This document shows, in pieces, positions 29,306 through 41,056 of a stretch of 64,000 bases of DNA. Under the pieces are notes generated by a model. That model was not told the DNA's origin. It did no database searches and saw nothing but the letters and a program-made list of their open reading frames with translations. Both the position numbers and the translations under genes were made by a program. Each line of letters begins with the position of its first letter. The first letter of the stretch is position 1. This DNA comes from Spongiibacter marinus (GTDB taxonomy: Bacteria > Pseudomonadota > Gammaproteobacteria > Pseudomonadales > Spongiibacteraceae). The DNA lies in assembly GCF_016906995.1 (NCBI RefSeq), contig NZ_JAFBBD010000004.1, positions 1 to 64,000 on the forward strand, in the 5' to 3' direction.

Positions 29306-29931
29306 GGAGCCAACGCCAGCAATTGCTCTGGCGTATCCACGTCGCTGTAAATACCCGGGTCACTGACGTCGATAAACCGACGCGTCGACGCTGGATCTTG
29401 GATTACTCCCTTCCCGCCCTGCTCGCCCATTACCGCACATAGCGCCGGCCAATATTTTCTACCAAAGGCCACCGGGTGACCGACCCGCCCCTGACAGCGT
29501 GGCACGACAATATCCTCCGCAGAGGCAGCGTTAATAAGCTGAGAAATCGTGGTAATTCGCAGCAGCGGCAAATCTGCCGGCATGATTAATACCGCCTCAG
29601 GCAAGCTCGGCGGCAACGCGTGAGAGCGCAACTGCTCTTCGGTGCAGCCGAAGTGCTGCAACAACGCGCGCATACCCTCGGCCAAGGAGAAGCCCATGCC
29701 TTCTTCCGCTCGGCGTGCATAGAAACACAGCGCATCGAGCTTTGCCGCAACGTTATTGTGGCGGTCGGACTCACTCAACACGGCGAAAGCCTGCGCTCCC
29801 GCCTTGCCAGCCCGCCGGATTAAGGCAGGCAGCATCTCACCACCTTTGGGAAGCGGCGTGAATCGCTTGTCCTGTTCGCCAAAGCGACGACTGCGGCCAG
29901 CGGCTAACAACAATAACGGCAACACCGCCAT
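29287..29931 (-). CDS. MocA-like molybdenum cofactor nucleotidyltransferase
   Basis: A 214-residue MobA/MocA-family nucleotidyltransferase. The family glycine-rich start is LLLLAAGRSRRFG, followed by a lysine in DKRFTPL. The metal-binding motif is MPADLPLL, and the C-terminal block reads GHPVAFGRKYWPAL. MocA adds CMP to the molybdenum cofactor for xanthine dehydrogenase-type enzymes. The adjacent xdhC supports this over a MobA role. It overlaps the xdhC stop by one base. No molybdenum hydroxylase gene is in the window. Confidence 0.82.
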   Translation of the reverse strand: MAVLPLLLLAAGRSRRFGEQDKRFTPLPKGGEMLPALIRRAGKAGAQAFAVLSESDRHNNVAAKLDALCFYARRAEEGMGFSLAEGMRALLQHFGCTEEQLRSHALPPSLPEAVLIMPADLPLLRITTISQLINAASAEDIVVPRCQGRVGHPVAFGRKYWPALCAVMGEQGGKGVIQDPASTRRFIDVSDPGIYSDVDTPEQLLALAPHFTPP

Positions 29932-30887
29932 TACACAGCCCGTTTACCACTGCGCAACTGGGTTAACTCTGCCATGACCGCCACAGCGATCTCCATCGCC
30001 GACTTACTGCCAATGGGCAAACCTACCGGAGCGTGAAGGCGATCAATTTGCTCGGCACTTAAGTCGAGCTGAAGCAGGCGTTGGCGGCGCTTTTCAGACG
30101 TTCGCAATGAACCCAAGGCGCCGACGTAGTAGCAGTTTTCGCACAAGGCCTGCATCAAGGCCATATCGTCGATACGCGGGTCGTGGGTTAGGGTAATGAC
30201 GATGCTATGCGCATCTGCGGCATGTTCTGCCACCACGTCATCGGGCATGCCTGGCAACACCGTAACCGCAGGCAAGGACCAGCGCTGTCGCCGGTCATCG
30301 CGCGGGTCACACACGAGCACGCGATAATCCATCGCCAAGGCAAGCTCCGCAATGCAGCGAGCCAGCTCGTTAGCCCCAACCAGTAATAGCTGAAAGCGGG
30401 GGCCAAAATCCTGCTGCAAGGTCGTCTCGCTAAGGCTCAACGCCTGGCATTGTTCCAAGCCTTGCAGAGACCAATCCCCGCTTTGCAAATCAACCTGCCT
30501 ACGCATCGCCCTGCGCTCATCCAAGGCGAGCAAAAGGCGGCGAATATCTGCTAAGTGGCTGGCGGTAAGCGGCTCGATGAAAATTTTCATGCGGCCGCCA
30601 CAAGGCAGCCCAAAGCGCTCGTTCTCCTCTGGGCTGACACCATATTCCAGCAACTCACAGTGAGTGGCGGCGAGTTGCCCGGATGCCAGCTTCTCCAGGA
30701 GATCATCCTCTATACACCCACCGGACAGCGAACCTGTTAACGCGCCGTCAGCGGCCAAAAACGCCATCGCCCCGAGCGGCCTGGGCGACGCGCCAAATGT
30801 CGCTGCAATCGTACATAGCCAGCCGCCCTGCCCCTCGTCAACGGCGCTCGCCGCAGCAGCCAAAACCAGTTGATCGGTATTTTTCAA
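29931..30887 (-). CDS. xdhC: XdhC/CoxI family molybdoenzyme maturation factor
   Basis: A 318-residue XdhC family protein. These bind and sulfurate the molybdenum cofactor and hand it to xanthine dehydrogenase-type hydroxylases. The N-terminal XdhC/CoxI domain contains TIAATFGASPRPLGA, GCIEDDLLEKL and PCGGRMKIFIEPL. The C-terminal Rossmann domain has LLVGANELARCIAELAL and YVGALGS. It is coupled to the mocA-like gene. The target enzyme must be encoded elsewhere. Confidence 0.88.
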   Translation of the reverse strand: MKNTDQLVLAAAASAVDEGQGGWLCTIAATFGASPRPLGAMAFLAADGALTGSLSGGCIEDDLLEKLASGQLAATHCELLEYGVSPEENERFGLPCGGRMKIFIEPLTASHLADIRRLLLALDERRAMRRQVDLQSGDWSLQGLEQCQALSLSETTLQQDFGPRFQLLLVGANELARCIAELALAMDYRVLVCDPRDDRRQRWSLPAVTVLPGMPDDVVAEHAADAHSIVITLTHDPRIDDMALMQALCENCYYVGALGSLRTSEKRRQRLLQLDLSAEQIDRLHAPVGLPIGSKSAMEIAVAVMAELTQLRSGKRAV

Positions 30888-30960
30888 ATGCCATCCCCAG
30901 ATTTATACAACCCTAAACATCCCCAACATTATGAAACCAGCCATTTAAAAAAGGCAAAAA

Positions 30961-30983
30961 AAACGCCGCATAAAGCGGCGTTT
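30961..30983 (-). terminator. rho-independent terminator of TonB receptor 1
   Basis: A perfect nine-base-pair stem, AAACGCCGC / GCGGCGTTT, with a five-base loop, about 20 bases beyond the receptor stop on the minus strand. It is followed in that direction by TTTTTGCC. It also separates the receptor gene from xdhC. Confidence 0.85.
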
Positions 30984-31002
30984 ATAGCGTACTACCGACG
31001 GA

Positions 31003-33603
31003 TCAATACCAGCGGTAAGTACCCTGAATGGCAAAGCTACGTGGCGGCTCAACGAAACCGTAGTGGCCCGTGCTACCGAAGATGCTGTTCGCCAGCGGCG
31101 TGTCGTTGGAGTAAGAAATTACCGTTTCATCGGTTAAGTTCTTAGCCAGTAACGCCACTTCCCATCCAGCAGATACATCTGACAACCCCAGACGCAGGTT
31201 AGTCTTCACGTAGGCATCCTGCTCCTGGCTCGGGTCGAGGTTTTGCGACGAGTTGTAGTCACCGGTGAAGACGAAGTCCGCACCACCGCGGAATTCGATA
31301 TCACTGGTCAGCATCGTGGTGTATACAAAGGTCAAGTTACCAGAGTAATCAGCTACGTACTGGTTGGTCTTACCTTTGTAATCACAATAAGCAATCCCTT
31401 CAGCAGTCACCGTATCTGGCGTCTGTCCTTGATAGCACTGACCGTTTTCATAGTCGGTAAATTCAAAGTCAAGGAAGGCCAGGGCACCGGTCATCATCAG
31501 GTTTTCAGTTAATGCGATACGGCCATCAAGCTCGATACCCATGGTCGTCGCAGCACCGGCATTACCCACATTGAAGCCGAGCGTACCATCAAAGATACTT
31601 ACCTGAAGGTCGTCGTACTCAGTGTAAAATGCCGCGATGTTCAACTCAGCAGCGCCATCCAGCAGCGTTGTTTTCGCACCGATTTCCAAGCTCGTCGCCT
31701 GCTCTTCTTCATACTCAAAGCTACCAACAAGAACCACTGGATCGCCGTTATCTAAGTTCTGTAGCGGACGAATCTGATTGGTTGCCGGAGACGCATTGGA
31801 GCGCGCATCGTAACCACCTGATTTGTAACCACGCGACAATGTACCGTAGAGCATCGCGTCATCGTTCACATCGTACTGCAGGTTCAACGACGGCGAGATA
31901 TTTTCCTCGGTACGTGAGCCACTCAAGTCGTGACGCTCAGCGGAGAAGTTCTTCGCCACAACGGTGTCGATCTCACCCTCATCTGGGCGCTCACCCGTCG
32001 CACGGTTAACGAAGTCTAACTTACGGCTACCATCTTTAGTCTCATGCGAATACCGCAGCCCTATGGTTGCTCGGAACAAGTCTGTAACGTTCCACGTTGT
32101 TTGCAGGAAAGCCGAGAACAGCTCTGTCTCTGTAGTGAAGTAACGGGGGGTGCCCAAGTCGCGAATTGCATCCCCTGCATCACCGAAACCACCCAAATCC
32201 AGCGCGTTAAGCAAACCGGCGTCAGCTGCGGGCTGCAAAAGTGCCTCAAGGGGGGTTCCAGCGAAAAGGCCCAAAGCCACATTATCCAGAGGGCCGCCTT
32301 CAATATCACCCGGTGGGCGTTCACCGCGAGCACCCGCTTCTTGAATATCCGCAGCATTCAACAGCCCGGGCAGGATATCACTGTCTACACGGATGCTATC
32401 AAAGAACTCAAGCTCACTCTTTTGATAGAAACCACCGGCGATAAATTCAAAGGTTTCACCGACAGGCGATACCCAACGAAATTCCTGGCTGAACTGGTCG
32501 TAGTTTTCTTCAGCGCCCACACTGAATACTGGCGCGCCAGTGAAGTCACAGTCACACAGCTCTTCGGTATCGTACCCCAGCAAACCAGTAATGAAAGTGA
32601 ACTGGTGGCCTTCGCGATAATAATCAACGTTCAGCGTGATGTTCTGCGTGTCGTTGTAGCTGTAGTCACCGTTCGACGAACGCTTAAAGTCCTGTTTGTT
32701 GTTCAGTACAGAAGAGTCCGCATCAACAGAGGCCAATACAATGGGGCCGGCTGCAACTTCAGTGAAGTCAAGAATCTCGGCGTAGGTGCGGCCGTTGAAC
32801 GAGCCTGTGCTTGAGGTTGACGGCTGATCATTGATGATTTCGATCTGGCGGCCATCAACATCAAACTTACCTACTTCCAATTTCAAGGCTGCAACCAAGT
32901 TTTCCGTCGCATCCCATTCAAAGATTGCCCGAATGGTCCCCTCGTCGCGCGTTGGCTCGTCGCGATTCAAGGTCAGGTTTTCCATGTGACCGTCGATATC
33001 GCGCTTACGGATCGCAAGACGCGCACCCACGGTATCCGTTAACGGACCAGACAATACCAAATCGATAATTTGCTCGTTGAAGTCGGGCTCGTATGTCGCC
33101 GACACAGAGCCTTCAAACTCTTGTCCGGGACGCGCTGAAATCAAGCTTAGCGCACCAGCAATACTGTTTTTACCAAACAGGATATTTTGCGGGCCACGCA
33201 AAACTTCGACGCGGGCCAGGTCAAGAAAAGGTGCGCGCGTCAGCTGCGCACGACCGTAGCTGACACCGTCAAAATACATACCCACGGACTGTTCAAAACC
33301 CGGGTTGATGCCCGAGCCGATACCGCGAATGTAGATGTTCGTACCGATCCCCGTCTCTGACATTGTCAGGTTGGGTACATATGCTTGCAGGTCTTCAACT
33401 TTGGCGATACCCGCCTCAGCCATTTTGTCGCCGCTCACAGCGTTCACGGATACCGGAACATCCTGCAAGCTTTCTGCCCGCAGTGTTGCAGTAACAATAA
33501 CTTCTTCCAAAGCGGGCGCTGCAAACAGCGGTGTTGCTGCTACAGAAACCGCCGCTGCCAGCGCCGAGCGCCGAAATCGTGCTAATGATTTATTCAAGGT
33601 CAT
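31003..33603 (-). CDS. TonB-dependent outer-membrane receptor 1
   Basis: An 866-residue outer-membrane receptor that would import an unknown ligand using TonB energy. It has a signal peptide (to about 28), a TonB box-like EEVIVTA, a plug domain (about 40-160, with NIYIRGIGSG and VEVLRGPQNILFGKNSIAG) and a beta-barrel ending in an aromatic residue (YRWY). It is very similar to receptor 2, 240 bases upstream, but carries a longer extracellular insertion at about 410-480. GGAGGT lies three bases before the ATG. No siderophore or B12 genes are near, so the ligand is open. Confidence 0.93.
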   Translation of the reverse strand: MTLNKSLARFRRSALAAAVSVAATPLFAAPALEEVIVTATLRAESLQDVPVSVNAVSGDKMAEAGIAKVEDLQAYVPNLTMSETGIGTNIYIRGIGSGINPGFEQSVGMYFDGVSYGRAQLTRAPFLDLARVEVLRGPQNILFGKNSIAGALSLISARPGQEFEGSVSATYEPDFNEQIIDLVLSGPLTDTVGARLAIRKRDIDGHMENLTLNRDEPTRDEGTIRAIFEWDATENLVAALKLEVGKFDVDGRQIEIINDQPSTSSTGSFNGRTYAEILDFTEVAAGPIVLASVDADSSVLNNKQDFKRSSNGDYSYNDTQNITLNVDYYREGHQFTFITGLLGYDTEELCDCDFTGAPVFSVGAEENYDQFSQEFRWVSPVGETFEFIAGGFYQKSELEFFDSIRVDSDILPGLLNAADIQEAGARGERPPGDIEGGPLDNVALGLFAGTPLEALLQPAADAGLLNALDLGGFGDAGDAIRDLGTPRYFTTETELFSAFLQTTWNVTDLFRATIGLRYSHETKDGSRKLDFVNRATGERPDEGEIDTVVAKNFSAERHDLSGSRTEENISPSLNLQYDVNDDAMLYGTLSRGYKSGGYDARSNASPATNQIRPLQNLDNGDPVVLVGSFEYEEEQATSLEIGAKTTLLDGAAELNIAAFYTEYDDLQVSIFDGTLGFNVGNAGAATTMGIELDGRIALTENLMMTGALAFLDFEFTDYENGQCYQGQTPDTVTAEGIAYCDYKGKTNQYVADYSGNLTFVYTTMLTSDIEFRGGADFVFTGDYNSSQNLDPSQEQDAYVKTNLRLGLSDVSAGWEVALLAKNLTDETVISYSNDTPLANSIFGSTGHYGFVEPPRSFAIQGTYRWY

Positions 33604-33796
33604 ATGACCTCCAGATGCCTTGTTTTATTATGACTGACCCCACTGGCGCGAATGCTCCAGTAATGTCCCCTCCAGGATTCCCGCGTCGCATTGCTGCGCG
33701 CAAGGTAATGTGATCGCCGACAACATATACGAAATAAGGTGTCTTCGCAATGTCATGAAAGCTTATCGTTGTAGAGCATATAGCTCAAGGCTAAAA

Positions 33797-33828
33797 GCAA
33801 AGGCGCCGCTATACTGCGGCGCCTTTGC
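33797..33828 (-). terminator. hairpin terminator of TonB receptor 2
   Basis: A perfect 13-base-pair stem (GCAAAGGCGCCGC / GCGGCGCCTTTGC) with a six-base loop, 15 bases after the receptor 2 stop on the minus strand. The following T-run is short (GCTTTTAG). The stem is strong enough that termination is likely. The two receptor genes are therefore probably transcribed separately. The rest of the 240-base gap (33604-33843) holds no gene that I can support. Confidence 0.75.
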
Positions 33829-33843
33829 GTAGCCAGCCTGTGC

Positions 33844-36216
33844 TTACCAGCGCCAGCTTGCTTGAACTGCTACGCTGCGTGGCCTTTCAATAAACGCATA
33901 ATGGTTAACGCTGCCGAAGCTGCTGTTCGCCAAGGGCGTGTCATTGGAATACGACACCACCTCTTCGTCAGTCAGGTTTTTACCAACCAGCGCCAACTCC
34001 CAACCGTCCTTCACATCGGCGATCGCCAGGCGCATATTCACTTTCACGTAGCCATCTTGCTCTTGGCTAGGATCGAGGTTTTGCGACGAGTTGTAGTCAT
34101 CGGTAAAGACAAAGTCAGTGGCCGCTCGAAACTCCATGGCGTCGCCGAAGCTATGCGTGTAGTTGAATGCCAAGTTGCCTGAGTAGTCTGCGACGTATTG
34201 GTTAGTCTTGCCCTTGTAGTCACAGAAGGCGACGCCATTCACCACAGAATCTGGAGTTTGTCCTTGGAAACACTGACCGTTTTCGAACTCAGTGAATTCA
34301 AAATCAAGGAAGGCGATCGCTGCACTCATCACCAGTTCATCGGTAAGCGCAATACGGCCATCGAATTCAATACCCTGAGTTTCAGCCTTACCAGCATTGC
34401 CGACATTAAAGCCGAGGGTACCATCGAAGATACTCACCTGGAGATCGTCGTACTCAGTCATGAACACGGCAACGTTCAGCTCAGCACGCCCGTCCCAAAA
34501 ACTGCTCTTGGCGCCAATTTCTAAGCTGGTTGCTTCCTCTTCGTCGTATTCAAAGGAGCCAATGATGACGCTGCCCGCAGCGTTGGGAGCAGCGCTTGGC
34601 GATGCGTTTGAGCGTGCATCAAAGCCGCCGGACTTGTAGCCGCGGCTCGCCGTTGCGTACACCATTACCTCATCGGTCGCATCAAACTGAACATTGATCG
34701 ACGGGGCGAGCTGGTCAGTGTCTTGAGTGTCTTCCAAGTCATGCCGTTCAATTTTGAAAACCCCCGCTAGAACACCGTCCACCGTACCCAGTGGCCGTTC
34801 GTTGCCCTGCAGGTCAGCAACTGTCAGGCTACGCGAGCCGTCTTTTTCCTCTTCAGAATAACGCAGACCAAAGTTGGCGCGTAAGCGATCTGTAACATTC
34901 CAGGTGGTCTGCCAGAACACTGACCACAATTCAGCGTCTGAGCTGAAGTAGCGTGGTGTTGTGGTATTGGCAATGGAGTTACCCGCCGCTTGCGAGCCTG
35001 TTCTCAATGCTACTGCAGTGGGGATAATCGCACTATCAATCACAATGCTGTCATAGAAATCGAGCTTGCTGGTCTGATAGTACAGGCCACCAATATGCTC
35101 AAAGGTTTCCCCTACCGGTGAGGCCCAGCGAATTTCTTGGCTGTACTGCTCATAGTCCTCGCTGAACGGAATGCTAAACACATTGGCGCCAGTGAAGTCA
35201 CAGTCACAGAGCTCATCAAACTCGTACTCCAATGCCGCGGTAATGAAAGTCAGCGTGCCTTCACCCAGCGCATAGTCAACGTTCAAGGTAAAATTACGCG
35301 TCCGGTTATTGCTGTAGTCCCCATTCGAGGAGCGCTTGTAATCCAATCCGGTATTCAGCACCGAGGGATCCGCACCAAACTGCGCTACAAGAATTTGACT
35401 GTAGCTCGCGCCACCAAAGGCCGGATTCGTTGAGGGCTGGTCGTTCACAATTTCAATTTGGCGACCGTCAACATTGAATTTACCCAACTCGAATTTCAAC
35501 ATCGCCGTCAGGTCTGCACTCGCCTCCCAGTCCAAAATTGCGCGGAAAGTACTCTCATCACGAGCTGGCTCATCGCGGTTCAGGGTGAGATTTTCAATGT
35601 AGCCGTCCATCGAGCGTTTGCGCATCGCGATGCGCGCGCCCAAGGTGTCGGTAAGTGGGCCCGACAAAATAAAGTCGACAATTTGTTCTTCGTGATCCGG
35701 CTCGTACAACACCGATAGCGAACCTTCCTGCTCGTCTCCTGGTCGCGCAGAAATCAGGCTCAGTGCGCCAGCGATACTGTTCTTTCCATAAAGAATATTT
35801 TGTGGACCACGCAGTACCTCGACGCGGGCCAAATCTAAAAAGGGTGCCCGTGTTAACTGGGCTCGGCTATATGAAACGCCATCAAAATACATACCGACGG
35901 ACTGTTCAAAGCCGGGGTTGATCCCAGACCCGATCCCCCGAATATAGATGTTTGTGCCAATGCCTGTCTCCGACATTGACAGGTTGGGTACATAGGCCTG
36001 CAGGTCTTCGATTTTGTCGATACCGGCTTCCTGCATTTTTTCACCACTGACCGCGTTCACCGACACCGGCACGTCTTGCAGACTCTCGGTTCGCAGGGTT
36101 GCGGTTACCAAGACCTCTTCAAGAGCTGGGGCGGCAATCGCTGACGACAGTGGACTTAACCCTGCTGTCATTGCCGCCGAAGCCAAACCAATGGAGCACA
36201 CACGCATTATCTTCAT
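33844..36216 (-). CDS. TonB-dependent outer-membrane receptor 2
   Basis: A 790-residue receptor, paralogue of receptor 1. The signal peptide, TonB box-like EEVLVTA, plug and barrel are all present, and it ends in SWRW. The plug domains of the two proteins are almost identical over more than 100 residues, including MSETGIGTNIYIRGIGSG and SVGMYFDGVSY. Differences concentrate in the barrel loops. The start has AGGAG eight bases upstream. The pair looks like a tandem duplication with divergence in the ligand-contact loops. The ligand is unknown. Confidence 0.93.
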   Translation of the reverse strand: MKIMRVCSIGLASAAMTAGLSPLSSAIAAPALEEVLVTATLRTESLQDVPVSVNAVSGEKMQEAGIDKIEDLQAYVPNLSMSETGIGTNIYIRGIGSGINPGFEQSVGMYFDGVSYSRAQLTRAPFLDLARVEVLRGPQNILYGKNSIAGALSLISARPGDEQEGSLSVLYEPDHEEQIVDFILSGPLTDTLGARIAMRKRSMDGYIENLTLNRDEPARDESTFRAILDWEASADLTAMLKFELGKFNVDGRQIEIVNDQPSTNPAFGGASYSQILVAQFGADPSVLNTGLDYKRSSNGDYSNNRTRNFTLNVDYALGEGTLTFITAALEYEFDELCDCDFTGANVFSIPFSEDYEQYSQEIRWASPVGETFEHIGGLYYQTSKLDFYDSIVIDSAIIPTAVALRTGSQAAGNSIANTTTPRYFSSDAELWSVFWQTTWNVTDRLRANFGLRYSEEEKDGSRSLTVADLQGNERPLGTVDGVLAGVFKIERHDLEDTQDTDQLAPSINVQFDATDEVMVYATASRGYKSGGFDARSNASPSAAPNAAGSVIIGSFEYDEEEATSLEIGAKSSFWDGRAELNVAVFMTEYDDLQVSIFDGTLGFNVGNAGKAETQGIEFDGRIALTDELVMSAAIAFLDFEFTEFENGQCFQGQTPDSVVNGVAFCDYKGKTNQYVADYSGNLAFNYTHSFGDAMEFRAATDFVFTDDYNSSQNLDPSQEQDGYVKVNMRLAIADVKDGWELALVGKNLTDEEVVSYSNDTPLANSSFGSVNHYAFIERPRSVAVQASWRW

Positions 36217-36300
36217 GAACAGACTCTCCTAGGAGCTACTTATTGTATTAAACATAACCTTACGCACTTTTTGTCGCGCACGATCATGTCCCGATGAAGT

Positions 36301-36318
36301 CTATATAGTCGAATATAG
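36301..36318. promoter_or_regulatory. palindrome upstream of TonB receptor 2
   Basis: A perfect inverted repeat, CTATAT-AGTCGA-ATATAG, 85 bases before the receptor 2 start. Its AT-rich arms could be a repressor site or overlap a promoter. A second palindrome, CTATTC-GTTAGCGT-GAATAG, lies at 36339-36358, just beyond the flavodoxin stop. Neither matches a Fur box well. Confidence 0.35.
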
Positions 36319-36368
36319 CTGTCTAATGTGGGATTTACCTATTCGTTAGCGTGAATAGTAGTAGTTTT

Positions 36369-36827
36369 TTAATAAATACCCATCTCCAGTCCGGCTACCA
36401 TCGCTTCCGCAAGCTCTTCTAGCGCCGCAAAGTCTTCAGCTTGCGGTGGCCCTTTACAGATAATCGCCTCGGTGACCGGCTTCAATACCATGCCTTTAGC
36501 AATGCGCTGAAGCGCTCGCACTGCACCTTCGCCATCATTGCCGGTGCACAAGTACGCCGCGTAGGGAAGAATCAGTTCGCGCGCGCAGGCGGGGTAAAAA
36601 CTTCGATCCAAAAAATCCTTCAATGCGCCAGGAAGCTGACCAAAATTTTCAGGGAAGACCAACAACAGCGCTTCAGCCCATATTACATCTCGACTACCCG
36701 CCTCGCTCGCGCGAAGCAGGCGCACGCTAGCGCCGGCTGCCTCAGCACAACGCGCTGCCGCATAGGCGAGTCGTAAATTTCTACCCGACTGACTGTGATA
36801 CACAATAAGTAAATTGCTTTTAGCCAC
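36369..36827 (-). CDS. flavodoxin-like FMN-binding protein
   Basis: A 152-residue flavodoxin-fold protein. The FMN phosphate loop is YHSQSGRNLRL near the N terminus. The flavin-contact segment LLVFPENFGQLPGALKDFLD resembles WrbA/NADPH-dependent FMN reductase-type proteins. The start chosen is GTG at 36827, with GGAGTAAGT just upstream; the frame stays open for 45 more codons upstream but that part is hydrophobic, unlike any flavodoxin, and runs into gloA. It is divergent from gloA. The redox partner is unknown. Confidence 0.8.
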   Translation of the reverse strand: MAKSNLLIVYHSQSGRNLRLAYAAARCAEAAGASVRLLRASEAGSRDVIWAEALLLVFPENFGQLPGALKDFLDRSFYPACARELILPYAAYLCTGNDGEGAVRALQRIAKGMVLKPVTEAIICKGPPQAEDFAALEELAEAMVAGLEMGIY

Positions 36828-36942
36828 ACTTACTCCGCCTGATATTTTGTTGGTACTGTGTTCACTCGGCTCTGCCCCTAGCGGTAAGATAACGCAGCAC
36901 AGCCATTGCCATCCATAGACCACCAACAAGAAGCCAGAATTT

Positions 36943-37383
36943 ATGAAGTATCTACATACCATGGTGCGGGTCGCCGACCTTGAGGCGTCAATGCATTTCT
37001 ATTGCAACCTACTGGGCCTGACAGAAGTGGCGCGCTATGACAGCGAGCAAGGGCGCTTCACGCTGGTTTACCTGAGTGCAAGCGCAGATAAAGAACAAGC
37101 AGAAAGGGACAAATGCCCCACGCTGGAGCTGACCTATAATTGGGACCCAGAGAAGTATGATGGAGGACGTAATTTCGGCCACTTGGCGTACCAGGTAGAC
37201 GATATTTATGCCTTGTGTAAAAAGCTGCAAGACGGCGGGGTCGTCATTAACCGACCTCCTCGCGATGGCCATATGGCCTTCGTGCGATCGCCAGACAATA
37301 TTTCCATTGAGCTTCTGCAAGCAGGTGAGGCGCTGCCTCCGGCAGAGCCTTGGCAGTCCATGCCCAATACCGGCGAGTGGTAG
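36943..37383 (+). CDS. gloA: lactoylglutathione lyase (glyoxalase I)
   Basis: A 146-residue enzyme that converts the methylglyoxal-glutathione hemithioacetal to S-lactoylglutathione. All four metal ligands fit: H5 (LHTMVRV), E62 (LELTYNW), H80 ([10 protein letters not shown]) and E123 (ISIELLQ). The small size and pattern match the Ni-type bacterial GloA. It is divergent from the flavodoxin gene, with about 115 bases between the starts, and ends three bases before the convergent transglycosylase gene. Confidence 0.93.
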   Translation: MKYLHTMVRVADLEASMHFYCNLLGLTEVARYDSEQGRFTLVYLSASADKEQAERDKCPTLELTYNWDPEKYDGGRNFGHLAYQVDDIYALCKKLQDGGVVINRPPRDGHMAFVRSPDNISIELLQAGEALPPAEPWQSMPNTGEW

Positions 37384-37386
37384 ACC

Positions 37387-40947
<3,561 letters not shown>

Positions 40948-41056
40948 TATTCGGCCCTTATCTGCCTGTTATACGGCCCGCTCAACACACTCGACGCGGA
41001 CTTCGTCCTGTTCGAGTCGCAATTGGCGATATTGTTCCACGCGGGCACCGAAATAT

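Noticed and set aside
36828-36962. N-terminal extension of the flavodoxin frame
   Set aside because: The 45 extra residues are hydrophobic and run into the gloA start. The GTG with a good ribosome site at 36827 explains the gene better.
40948-41056. Possible 35-codon frame ending at the zipA start (minus strand)
   Set aside because: It starts with GTG, has no ribosome site and overlaps the zipA start only by chance spacing. I see no support for translation.
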